Assembly: GCA_020723935.1 (NCBI GenBank)
Contig: DYHY01000002.1
Coordinates: 28,851 to 92,850 of the forward strand
Source of the DNA: Candidatus Micrarchaeum sp.
GTDB lineage: Archaea > SpSt-1190 > DYHY01
Direction: 5' to 3'
Length of the DNA stretch: 64,000 bases
Below the pieces are notes generated by a model. That model was not told the DNA's origin and searched no databases. It worked only from the letters and a program-made list of their open reading frames with translations. Shown piece by piece: positions 16,279 through 25,600 of the stretch (the first letter of the stretch is position 1; each line of letters starts with the position of its first letter). Made by a program: the position numbers and the translations under genes.

Positions 16279-17930
16279 AAAGGGGGATGGCTGGGAGGAA
16301 GGGCGACTGGGGCGGATACTACATAATCCTCGCGATAATGTTCGTCGTCATCGGCGGCTGGATAATAAACATGGCCGTCAATTCCATGAACACCTGTAAG
16401 ATGGACGTCCCGGAGAGGACGACGCGCATCAAGGAAATAGTGGAGAAGGTGTGCCTCGATCCCCTTCCCGGGACGAGCGAGACGTTCGTCGGGAGCTCCT
16501 GCCCCTCGCGCTACGAGGTGACGGCGGCCTCCTGCAGCGACCTTACGTGGCGCATGGCATTCAGGGATCTTCGCACGGGGTTCTTCGGCAAGCCCTTCGG
16601 CCTCACCTGGTTCTCCCCCCGGACCGGGAGCCCCCCGTCCAACCCCTCGCCCCATTTCACAACTAGCCTCACCAACGAGCAGGTCATGAACGAGATACTT
16701 GACAGGGCGCGCGAGCTGGACGACCCCGACAGCATACTCGTCCAGACCGCAAGGGTCGTCCCGCACGGCCACCACCTCCCCGGCACGATCGTCTCCCCGT
16801 TCACAAACACATACGTCCCCGAAGTCATAACGAACGAGCACCTCGCGAAGATCCCCGTGAGCCTGGACAAGACGATCGTCATCTCCGACATGGACGAGGA
16901 CGACTTCACGGGCGGGATGCTCGCGGCCGTCGCCTCCGCCGAGGAGATGAACTTCATATGGAAGAACGACATAAGCCGCAAGCTCGTCGGCGTCTATACG
17001 CTCATCGGGATGCAGATATACGGCAGCGTCACCTTCGGCCCGAAGAACTCCCCGGCGGCATCCTACGTGATAGCGACCGCCCCCCAGTTGACCCTGAGGC
17101 GCGACCGGGCCCAGCACCTCGCCTCCGCCTATTTCGACTACGTGGGGAAGTACGGGACGGCTTCTGCCAAGGCGATAGCGGGCGGGGCGAACGCGACCGT
17201 CTGGAACTCGGCCGATCCATGGCAGAGTCTGGTCGACGCGAGCAACAGGATCTCCTCGGTCCCGTGCAACGAGCCCGGCGACTTTTGCCCGATGCAGAGC
17301 TACGCGAACGACCTCCTCGCCGGGATAAACGACGCCCTCGTCAGGATGCGGGGCCTCTACTCCTCGATCGCTGCCGGCAGGGCGGACACGATCGCCCTCC
17401 TGCAGGCGAGGATCGATTCCGGGGCCTGCGGCTCAATCGCCAGCGGCTCGGAGAGGTTCCCGACGTGCGCGGCGATGATATCGTGCAACTGGATAGACAG
17501 GACTCTCACCGAGCGCCTCCAGAAGAACGGCTGCCTCATGAGCGCGGTCAACGTCAACGGGAACCTGGAGGCGCTGCCCCTCGGCGTCATGGAGCGCGAG
17601 GCGGCCCTCGAGGTCTGGGACATAAACCTCCCGGAGAGCACGGCGTCCAAGATCTCCGGGGAGTACAGCTACCGCCCGGCGATACACTGCCCGTCGATAA
17701 TCCCCGGAAGCCACCTCCCCGCGTGGGGCCACGAGGCGGAGAAGGTCGTCGCGGTGTGCATGCACGACAAGAACCCGGAATGCTCCAAGGACGACACCTG
17801 CTACTACTGCTACACAATCCAGTGCGCCAACAAGGTGAGCGTGGAGACTGAGCCCGCGACGGCGATAACCGTGAAGAACGTCGAGGGGAGCGGGACGGAG
17901 CTGCGCGGCGCAATATACCGGATAAAGTGA
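16275..17930 (+). CDS. Large Cys-containing pilin-like protein
   Basis: 551 residues. MKRGMAGRKGDWGGYY with R-K-G-D, a helix at about 15-33, then a long extracellular-type region. The C-terminal third holds clustered cysteines (DKNPECSKDDTCYYCYTIQC). It starts in an ATGA overlap. No catalytic motif is evident to me. Its size, like the 430-residue protein upstream, suggests a tip or adhesin subunit. Confidence 0.7.
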   Translation: MKRGMAGRKGDWGGYYIILAIMFVVIGGWIINMAVNSMNTCKMDVPERTTRIKEIVEKVCLDPLPGTSETFVGSSCPSRYEVTAASCSDLTWRMAFRDLRTGFFGKPFGLTWFSPRTGSPPSNPSPHFTTSLTNEQVMNEILDRARELDDPDSILVQTARVVPHGHHLPGTIVSPFTNTYVPEVITNEHLAKIPVSLDKTIVISDMDEDDFTGGMLAAVASAEEMNFIWKNDISRKLVGVYTLIGMQIYGSVTFGPKNSPAASYVIATAPQLTLRRDRAQHLASAYFDYVGKYGTASAKAIAGGANATVWNSADPWQSLVDASNRISSVPCNEPGDFCPMQSYANDLLAGINDALVRMRGLYSSIAAGRADTIALLQARIDSGACGSIASGSERFPTCAAMISCNWIDRTLTERLQKNGCLMSAVNVNGNLEALPLGVMEREAALEVWDINLPESTASKISGEYSYRPAIHCPSIIPGSHLPAWGHEAEKVVAVCMHDKNPECSKDDTCYYCYTIQCANKVSVETEPATAITVKNVEGSGTELRGAIYRIK

Positions 17931-17962
17931 GCATCCAGGGGATTTGGGCCGCGGAAGGGCAC

Positions 17963-17971
17963 ATTAATATA
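17963..17971 (+). promoter_or_regulatory. Internal TATA-like box before the SLT-domain gene
   Basis: attaatata is centred 36 nt before the ATG at 18003 in a 72-nt gap, again pointing to promoters within the gene run. Confidence 0.45.
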
Positions 17972-18002
17972 GTCGTCTAGTCTCCGTGAGCGAGGATACC
18001 AG

Positions 18003-19160
18003 ATGGCCGAGGGACCCAGCTCGTCTACAAGCATCGGGACGATACTGGGCCTCGTCATCGAGGTCATCGTCCTCATCGTCGTGATGGGGATGGTCGCATC
18101 CGAGGTCACGTACCTCGCGACGATGGCCCACCTCCAGGAGGCCAAGATCCTCGCGAGCACGATAGCCGGCATGATAACCGCCGTCTCCGCGGCGCCGCAG
18201 GCCGGCCTCTACTGCGTCTCCATCCCCGCGACCCTGGGCTACGACGTCGCGATCGGGAGCGCGAAGCTGGACAACGTCGGGAGCGCCCTGGAGCTTCGCG
18301 ACGTACCAGACCTCTCCCCCTGGTGCCCCGTGAGCGCCCTGCCCTACGCGGATGCGGAGGGCGTCCCCTACATCCAGGAGTTCAAGGCCGCCGCCGACAA
18401 GTACGACGTCCCGGTCGCCGCCCTCCTCGCCGTCGGGCAGCTGGAGAGCGGCCTGCAGCACTACGAACCCGACGGCATGACGGTGAAGGTGAGCCCCACC
18501 GGGGCGGTCGGGATAATGCAGATTCTGGACGGCCCGACGGAATTGGCGGCGAACATAGACAGGGGCGCGAAGGAGTTCCGCTCGAAGATGGACTATTTCG
18601 ACGGCGACGTCCAGGCCGCCTTCGCGGCGTACAGCGGCGGGAACGCGGGGGCCGCCGAGCAGATAGACCTGGCCGGGCGCGAGATCTGGATAGAGAGCAT
18701 TCTGGCCTTCTCGAGCCTGCGCACACACCTCTACAACGACGTGAAGACGTACGGTAGCTGCAGCTGCATGTCCGCCGACGAGTACCTGGCCGGCACGATG
18801 CCCCCGTTCCCGGGCGGCCTCACCTACACGGCCGAGCGCCAGAACGCGTGCGAGGTCAAGAGGGGGACCGAATACGCGCGCGGCTTCGAGGCCCTCGGCC
18901 TGGGCTCGGTGAAATACGGTTTCGTCGCGGCGATAAAGAAGGAGGGGCGCTCTGGAGGCGTCTCCTACATGCCGGTCTCAAACATCGACAGCCAGGTCAT
19001 ACGCGTGCCCGTCGGGCAGAAGTACACTCTCCTTGCTAAGAAGGCACTCGTCCCGCGGCTGAGCGGCGGGTATGAGGAGAAAATAGTGCTACGCCTGAGG
19101 AAAGGAGGCCTCGCGCAGGCAGGATGCAACGTCGACACCCCGTCGATATGCATCTACTGA
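18003..19160 (+). CDS. Membrane-anchored lysozyme-like (SLT) transglycosylase
   Basis: 385 residues. An N-terminal hydrophobic helix (about 12-32) anchors a lysozyme-like SLT domain at about residues 125-235. The catalytic Glu is E148 in GQLESGLQHY, followed by SPTGAVGIMQ (the GLMQ-type motif) and AAYSGGNAGA (the AYNGG-type motif). Known members cleave the MurNAc-GlcNAc bond of peptidoglycan, which archaea lack, so the target would be another cell's wall or a different polymer. The C-terminal 150 residues are a Cys-containing unknown region. The helix lacks a clear K/R-G site. Activity is predicted, not shown. Confidence 0.85.
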   Translation: MAEGPSSSTSIGTILGLVIEVIVLIVVMGMVASEVTYLATMAHLQEAKILASTIAGMITAVSAAPQAGLYCVSIPATLGYDVAIGSAKLDNVGSALELRDVPDLSPWCPVSALPYADAEGVPYIQEFKAAADKYDVPVAALLAVGQLESGLQHYEPDGMTVKVSPTGAVGIMQILDGPTELAANIDRGAKEFRSKMDYFDGDVQAAFAAYSGGNAGAAEQIDLAGREIWIESILAFSSLRTHLYNDVKTYGSCSCMSADEYLAGTMPPFPGGLTYTAERQNACEVKRGTEYARGFEALGLGSVKYGFVAAIKKEGRSGGVSYMPVSNIDSQVIRVPVGQKYTLLAKKALVPRLSGGYEEKIVLRLRKGGLAQAGCNVDTPSICIY

Positions 19161-19162
19161 AG

Positions 19163-20440
19163 ATGGCGGCCGAAACCAGGAGGAAGGGAGCCGCGGGCGG
19201 AAGGAGGCGGGGCCAGTCGCTCTCCAGCGTCGTGATCCTGCTCCTCACCCTCACAATCCTCGTCGTCGTCATAGTCACATCCATCGTCGCGAACGCGGAG
19301 TTCAACGCCATGTTCGGCAACCACCTGAAATCGCGCGAGGCGCTCCTGATCGCCTCCAAGATAACGGGCGCCCCGCAAATAGCCCTGGACATGGGACGCG
19401 AGGGCCTGCACAAGAACATGCTAGACACCCGCCGCCTCGACACCCTGAACAGGACGCACCGCGCCAAGATGCCGGCGAGCGCCTACGTCTTCTGCTACAA
19501 CTGGCGCGCCGAGATCTACGACACGGACCTGAAGAAATATTGGGAGTTCGGCGCGAGGAACCCTGCGAGGGACGCGATGTACGAGCTGTGCCTGGCGTAC
19601 GGATGGGGCATGGGCGGGGCGGCCTACGGCGGGCAGTTCGAGGACCCCAGCTGCCTCGCGATCGCGCAGGGCGCCGACAGCAGCGACGTCGGCGAGGACT
19701 ATTTCGTAATCCCGGTGACACTTGTCAACTACGCAGGCAACAAGCTCAAGAACTACACCTTCGGCGCGATGAGGGTGGCCGTCTGGGCGAACTCCAGCCA
19801 GTGCATCGGGGAGAACGACAGGGAGAAGCAGTACAACGAGGCCGTGCGCCTCATCGAGAGCGCCCCCCTGTTCGTGCCCACGAGCTCCCAGGCTGAGCTG
19901 CCCTACCAGCCCAAGAGCATCGCCGTCCCGGGCGGGGCGACGTACTCGACGATGAGGTGTGAGGAGCTCCTGATAGAGAGGATACGGATGCATTTCGACG
20001 AGGTGCGCGCCGAGAACATGAAGGCCAGGGCGCCGGCCTACACCGACCGGATCGAGGAGGCGGCGAGGGCTGCCGACGTTGACGCGAACCTCCTGCGGGC
20101 AGTAGTCGCCGGTAGGAGCGGCTTCTCCCCGGAATATCCCAACGGGGGCTTCACGGGCCTGCCGGCGTCGGTCTATCCCACCCCGCCGATGGACGTGAGC
20201 GAGAACCTTGCGGCCGCGGCAACCCTCCTTCGCCAGTACCTTGACCAGGCTTCCACGCAGTACAACGGCGGGCACTGCTCGCTCAACTATGCGATCTACG
20301 CCTATCTCACGAGCGGGGAGGTCCTCTCGCAGTACGTCGCCGGGACACTCAAGCCCTCCGGCCCGGTAGAGGCAGTCTCCCAGGACATAATCTCGCTTTT
20401 CGACAAGTTCAACTCGTGCTCGGAGTCGATAGCTACATGA
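19163..20440 (+). CDS. Pilin-like protein with a catalytically dead SLT-like domain
   Basis: 425 residues from the ATG at 19163, two nt after the previous stop; an in-frame ATG at 19124 would overlap the upstream gene and is the alternative. A basic N-terminus (GGRRRGQSLSSVV) precedes a helix at 22-42. Near the C-terminus, AARAADVDANLLRAVVAGRSG aligns with the SLT segment of the previous gene (KYDVPVAALLAVGQLESG), but the catalytic Glu position is Arg (R318); a later QYNGGHCSLNYAIYAY matches the AYNGG region. It looks like a duplicated hydrolase turned into a binding or structural module. Confidence 0.75.
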   Translation: MAAETRRKGAAGGRRRGQSLSSVVILLLTLTILVVVIVTSIVANAEFNAMFGNHLKSREALLIASKITGAPQIALDMGREGLHKNMLDTRRLDTLNRTHRAKMPASAYVFCYNWRAEIYDTDLKKYWEFGARNPARDAMYELCLAYGWGMGGAAYGGQFEDPSCLAIAQGADSSDVGEDYFVIPVTLVNYAGNKLKNYTFGAMRVAVWANSSQCIGENDREKQYNEAVRLIESAPLFVPTSSQAELPYQPKSIAVPGGATYSTMRCEELLIERIRMHFDEVRAENMKARAPAYTDRIEEAARAADVDANLLRAVVAGRSGFSPEYPNGGFTGLPASVYPTPPMDVSENLAAAATLLRQYLDQASTQYNGGHCSLNYAIYAYLTSGEVLSQYVAGTLKPSGPVEAVSQDIISLFDKFNSCSESIAT

Positions 20441-21177
20441 CGGGCGAGGAAGCCGGAAGGCGGAGCGGCGGGCGCAGGGCGCAGGGCGCCGAGACGATAG
20501 TCGTGCTCATCTTCATCGTCGCGATGTTCTTCGCGCTCATCGTCGCTTTGGCGTTCCTCAAATTCAAGGTGAACTTCGCGATAACGGAGGTGAGTGCGCA
20601 GGAGGACCAGCTCCCGACGATGCAGGCGCTCTCCTACTCCACCGTCGGGCGGCTCATAAGGACGCCCGTGCTCTTCTACAACCTCGCTAGCATCGCATCC
20701 GTCACGGGCCAGGACGTCTTCATCTTCTCGGCTGAGAGCGGCTCGGTGAGCATCCAAGACATACTGAACCAGAAGCTCGAGACGTATTCCGCGGGGCAGC
20801 TAGCGCTCTTCTACCCCAAGTGCTTCGAATACAACCTGAACGACGAGATGCGCGGACCCCTCTGGACCAAGTTCCTCGCCGCGGGCACGATCCAGGCCGA
20901 CAGCTGCCAGGAGTACGGGGCGAGCCAGGCGGACAAGGGCCAGGAGACGTTTGCCAAGAAGAACTACATCTACTTCTTCCCGCTCCCGCCCCTCTCCGAC
21001 GGGACGGCGCGCCTGAGCGAGCAGTTCATCAGGGTCTTCGCCCTGCGCGACAAGCCCAGGATCATGGCCCCCTCCGGAGGGGTGGAGCGGCCCGACTGCA
21101 ACGCCAACGGCGCGGCCGCGTCCCTCCCCGAGGACTGCTGCTCTGGAAGGATGGCTGGCGGAGTCTGCATGCCCTGA
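20437..21177 (+). CDS. Pilin-like membrane protein, last gene of the run
   Basis: 246 residues starting in an ATGA overlap. GGRRAQGAETIVVLIF has an R-A or Q-G prepilin-like site with Glu close behind, and the helix is at 21-41. The head contains conserved-looking aromatic and charged segments and ends in a Cys pair region (PEDCCSGRMAGGVCMP). It is followed by 54 nt and a convergent gene, so the run ends here. No family is recognised. Confidence 0.7.
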   Translation: MTGEEAGRRSGGRRAQGAETIVVLIFIVAMFFALIVALAFLKFKVNFAITEVSAQEDQLPTMQALSYSTVGRLIRTPVLFYNLASIASVTGQDVFIFSAESGSVSIQDILNQKLETYSAGQLALFYPKCFEYNLNDEMRGPLWTKFLAAGTIQADSCQEYGASQADKGQETFAKKNYIYFFPLPPLSDGTARLSEQFIRVFALRDKPRIMAPSGGVERPDCNANGAAASLPEDCCSGRMAGGVCMP

Positions 21178-21231
21178 GCTCGGGCCCCGGGCCTTCGGAA
21201 AAGGAGAACTGAAGCGTCCCTTCTTAACGGA

Positions 21232-22224
21232 TCATTCCTGAATCAGGAAATCTCCGGGCCAGCCGTATTTCGCCTGCCGTCTGTTCGTCGCGGGCGCAAC
21301 ATCCTGTGCGGGCCCTGGGGAATATGTGACGGGCTTCGGCGCGGCCGGGTCCTGGACGGCCGCGACCTCAACACCTTCTCCCAGCGGGGCCATGCCCAAG
21401 TCGACATCCACGTATCCGAGGGCGATGGCGTTGGGCGCCTGCCAGTAGGATGCTCTGCACTCGGGCAAAGGGGGTGTTGTCGTCGGAGTGAGGCTGAAGC
21501 CGGCAGTGCTGCCGCCCAAGGCGTCGTTGGCATGCGCGTCAACGGCTTTCCACACGAAGTCTTCAATCCCTCCGGACGCGAGCGAGCCCATTCCCGTTAT
21601 TGTCCGCCCGTTTGTCAATATCACGTAAGTTCTGGAAAAGGCCTGATTCTGACTCCTTTCCCGCGCGACTGCGGCGGACAGGAATTGAGCAACATCGTGT
21701 ATACTCCCGTCGCGCGCGACATATGAGCCGTTGAGCCCGTAATAGTCGCTAAACGTTATTTCGTCTCCGGCTTTCGGCGGCACCACGAAATTGATATATA
21801 TGTTGTCGTAATAGCCAGGACAGTCAGAGACCGGCGTGGATCTCACGGCGTCTATGAACGCTCCGGTGCTAGACACCCACGTCGTTATCGTTGGTTGGCC
21901 CGTGCCGAGTCCCTGATCGGTAAAGGGAACTTCTGCCCCCAGTATGTCCGGCCGGAGCCATATCGCGCCGTCCTGGAACGGGTTGCTCTGCGAGTCGGGC
22001 TTCGCGGTCGGTGGGACGGTTGCGGTCGGAGTGGGAGTCGGAACGTAGAGCGTCGCGGTCGGCAGGACCTGGGTCTGCTCGGCCGTCTCCGTCGGGGTCG
22101 GCGCTATCAGGGTCTGGATGACCTGCGGATCCTGGGGCGGGTCGCATCCGCTGAGCGCAAGGGACACCACGAGGGTGGCCGCGGCGGTCATATAAACCAG
22201 CTTTCCTCTCATTCGTGCTGCCAT
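21232..22224 (-). CDS. Putative secreted lipoprotein of bacterial character
   Basis: 330 residues. MAARMRGKLVYM, a hydrophobic signal and LALSGCDPP with a lipobox (L-S-G-C) predict a lipid-anchored surface protein. A Thr/Pro linker (YVPTPTPTATVPPTAKP) precedes a globular domain of unknown function. Such TPTPT linkers are common in secreted proteins of Chloroflexota. The gene is transcribed against both flanking pilus genes, is poorer in GC, and has an aggagaag stretch about 13 nt before the ATG rather than a near TATA box. I infer recent transfer from bacteria, with moderate certainty. Confidence 0.75.
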   Translation of the reverse strand: MAARMRGKLVYMTAAATLVVSLALSGCDPPQDPQVIQTLIAPTPTETAEQTQVLPTATLYVPTPTPTATVPPTAKPDSQSNPFQDGAIWLRPDILGAEVPFTDQGLGTGQPTITTWVSSTGAFIDAVRSTPVSDCPGYYDNIYINFVVPPKAGDEITFSDYYGLNGSYVARDGSIHDVAQFLSAAVARERSQNQAFSRTYVILTNGRTITGMGSLASGGIEDFVWKAVDAHANDALGGSTAGFSLTPTTTPPLPECRASYWQAPNAIALGYVDVDLGMAPLGEGVEVAAVQDPAAPKPVTYSPGPAQDVAPATNRRQAKYGWPGDFLIQE

Positions 22225-22630
22225 TTTGATTTCGTCACTTCTCCTCTGTCCGTCGCTTGCTATGATGAATGAATTGATGCTATCGTCCCAATGTATGCTT
22301 CAATCCGGTTTATTTATGTTTCGGGAATTTGGTCCGGGAACCGCGGTTTTTCCAGTTTTTCTTCGAAAAAAGGGGGCTTTTCGCGGGACGCCATCCTCCA
22401 ACGGCGCGCAATATTGCACCGGGATTGCGCATTGCCGGCATAAATCGCGCTTTGGGGATGCGAATCCTGCTCCTGCAGGGGCGCCCTCCGAGCGCGGGCT
22501 AGCCGCCGTGCCGCCAAGACGCCCCCCGTTTTCCGCTCCGTCCGGAAAGGCGCCGGAAAACGGGAAGGCCGACCGAAGGGCAAATCAATATAACGGAAAG
22601 CGTGCTAGCCTCCCGGGGACCGCGAGAAAG
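22225..22630. other. 406-nt divergent intergenic region
   Basis: Lower in GC than the rest of the window, with T-rich and A-rich runs around 22345-22380. An open frame runs through it upstream of the giant gene, but its composition (Pro/Arg/Ala-rich with no pattern) and the position of the TATA-like box suggest it is not translated. It carries the promoter of the giant gene and the leader of the lipoprotein gene. No RNA gene recognised. Confidence 0.5.
22584..22594 (+). promoter_or_regulatory. TATA-like box for the giant hydrolase gene
   Basis: atcaatataac is centred about 42 nt before the TTG at 22631, the same spacing seen for leadered genes such as EF-1A in this window. It argues against the start codons further upstream. 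Confidence 0.4.
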
Positions 22631-25600
22631 TTGGATTCCGACCGCAAGCCCGGGGATGCCCGGCTGGAGCAGGCCGCGCGCACGAGGCATGCCGCAGCCC
22701 GGGCCGGAAGCGCGGGCCGCAGGGGCGTAGGCCCGGCGGTCATAATCATCGGCGGAATCATCGTCGTCGCGATCGCCATCGCCCTGTTCTTCCTCTGGCT
22801 CCAGTCGCTCGCGACGATTGACTTGCAGGCGGACATCGAGGCTTCCGAGAACAAGTACGTGACCGCGATACATGTCATGGAGGAGGCGCGCATCTACATA
22901 AAGACCGCGACGGAATACGCGCTGCAGCTAGCAGTCCTGGACGTCTCTAGGCACGGCGGATACATCGAAAGTCCCAAGACAGGATCCAACGGGCTCCCGT
23001 ACCTGGGCTGGATAAACCCCGACTGGACGGCCTTCGCGCCGTGGCTCGGGCGCGACGTCTACAGCGAGCACGGTTTCCCGCTCAGGTGCCCGGAGAGCGA
23101 CAGCGATTACGCGTTCGTCATCACCCCGCCGCAGGTGAGCGACCCCAACGCCCGGCCCCTTGTCGACAAAATACTGCGCGAGATAAACTACTCCGTCCCG
23201 CCGATGCTTGAGCAGTACGTGCAGATCCTCGAGAGCAACTCGTCGCAGTACAAGCTCAACATCACAGTCTGGGACCACAACGCCGGGAGCTGGTATTTCA
23301 ACAAATTCTGCCTGGACTTGGGCGGCCCGGCCCTCCCGAACGACCCGGCCCTCTGGAGCAACATTGAGAGTTCGGGGGTCGCGTGGGTGAAGGCGGGCTT
23401 CGCCTGGGGGGACATCCAGTCCGCGCAGGGCGGGGAATACGACTGGACCCGTGTTGACGCGCTCTACACGGAAGCCGAGAAAAGGAACATAGAGGTGATC
23501 CCGATATTCGGCTGGCCGCCGCAATGGGCGAGGACCGAGGCCGGCGTGAACGACGTCTGCATCGGCGGCGGGGCGGGCGGCTGCAGCAACAGGCCCGACT
23601 ACGACAAGTACGACGACTACGCGGCGTTCATCTCGTCCTTCATGAGCCACGTGAAGGGGCGGGGCTGGCAGATCAACTACGTGATACCTTGGGTCCCGGG
23701 GATAAACAAGGCCGACAAGTGGTCCGCCGTCGGGATCGACACGGCGGAGTTCGCGCGCTTCTTCAAGATAGTCTCGCTCAAGATCAGGGCGACCGAGCCG
23801 TCCGTGAAAGTCATACTCCCGGCGCTCACCGAATACGCGGAAGTGTGCGGCTACGACGGGTACCCCCTCGACCCCAAGCCATGGAGCCTCTTCCAGACCG
23901 GAGGGGGGTGCGGCGCGTACGCGTGCCCGGCCGGGAAGAGCTGCGGCGGGGTGAAGTACATAGCCGGCTGCGCGAGCCCTTACGACACCGAGAGCCAGGC
24001 GGAATGCTTCGCGATAAACGCGGTCGACTGCACGCGCTCCGAGGCGATCCACACCGCCGGCCCCGACGGCAACCTGACATGCCAGCACTACGACTACTGG
24101 CACCCCTACATGTACGACCTGTCCGTGCGCCCGCCCGACACCAGGCGCGTCGTCTACACCGCGATGACGCAGTCGGCGTTCCTCAACGACCTCTACATCA
24201 ACGGAATAAATGACTATTTCGACGCGATGGAGGTCTGGGGGAGGGGCGCGAGCACCGACGAGCAGCTCCAGCGCGCGGACCTCTACAAAGGGAAGCTCGA
24301 GAGATACAAGGACACTGAGAAGAAGATATGGTTCGAGCCCATAGTGAGCGACGTGTCCCTTGAGCCGGCGCCCACCGCCCAGTTCATCGCCGAAATCTAT
24401 TCCAGGGTCCAGCAGTCGCCCCAGTACGACTATCTGGGGCCTGTCTGCCTCGGCGGATGGGGCCCGGGCACGATATCGGGCCTCGCCGCGCTCAAGAAGC
24501 CAATCTACTTCGCCCCGTGGGGCGAGACCAACCTCACGACGGTGCACGAGACGCGCGTCTACACGACCCCGCCGTCGGTCGTCTCAAGCAAGCAGTTCAC
24601 GGGCTTCGGGATGACGAAATCCGTCGACAACACGACCGCGGCCCTGGGCTTCTCGATACAGGAGATACTCAACGAGGCGAGGATGATAGCCAAGAACCCG
24701 TCGCGCGCGGTGATGTCCGGCGGCGTATCGTGCTCCTCCAAGAACGGCTTCTGCCCGGCGGCGTGGTGGAAGCGCGGCGACGCGAAATCCTGTCAGATAG
24801 GGAACTACGTCTGCCCGACGGACGCGGGGGACGGCGAGATAACCTGCAGCGCGAACGAGGTCGTCCCCTACAAAATGACATGCACCGCGGTCGCGGCCCT
24901 CTACGAATACACCTGCGTCGTCGATTCCGACGACTATCCGGGGCCGGGGGTCCCCTACGTCAACGCCAACTCCTGCAATGAGGGCGTGACATGGGTGACC
25001 GGGCAGGACGCCGCCGGCGGGGCGACCCTCGGGAGCAAGGGCGTGTGCGTCGCGCTCAAGGACGCGAAAGACAACGAGATCAAGTGCAGCCAGATAAACA
25101 AGGACAGCCACCGCCTCGGGATAAAGAACCCGTTCATATTCTGCAGGAACGTCGACGACCAGTGCTGCAGCTGGTCCGACACCCCCTACGAGTACGAGAA
25201 GGACCTGAGCATCGCCAAGCAGAGCACCGGATGCTATTGCCAGGCGCTTAACCCCAGGAGCGGCAGCCCCGGGGACCCTGGGGACAGCAGCGTCAACGAC
25301 GGGCCCGCGGGAAAATTCTTCTGCACTGGAGGCATACCCAGCTACAAGTGCGACTCGTGGTTCGGGGCGGACGGATGGGTGGCGAACGACCTGGGCACGG
25401 TGGACTTCGGAACGGACTATCCGGACGCCTACATGTCCGGCTGCAGGAACGAGGGAAGGAACCACGGCGGCGTTCCTTGGGTCGAAATATGCACGAAAAA
25501 TCCAAAACCCTGCTACGACAGCGCATACGATGGGCAGTCCCCGCCGCCGGAGATATCTTTGACAGGCCCGGACTGGGGCGCGTTCCACTCTGAAAGCAAG

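Noticed and set aside
22226-22630. N-terminal extension of the giant protein to an ATG at 22226
   Set aside because: It crosses the TATA-like box at 22584 and codes for a patternless Pro/Arg/Ala-rich peptide before the helix; the TTG at 22631 fits the promoter better.
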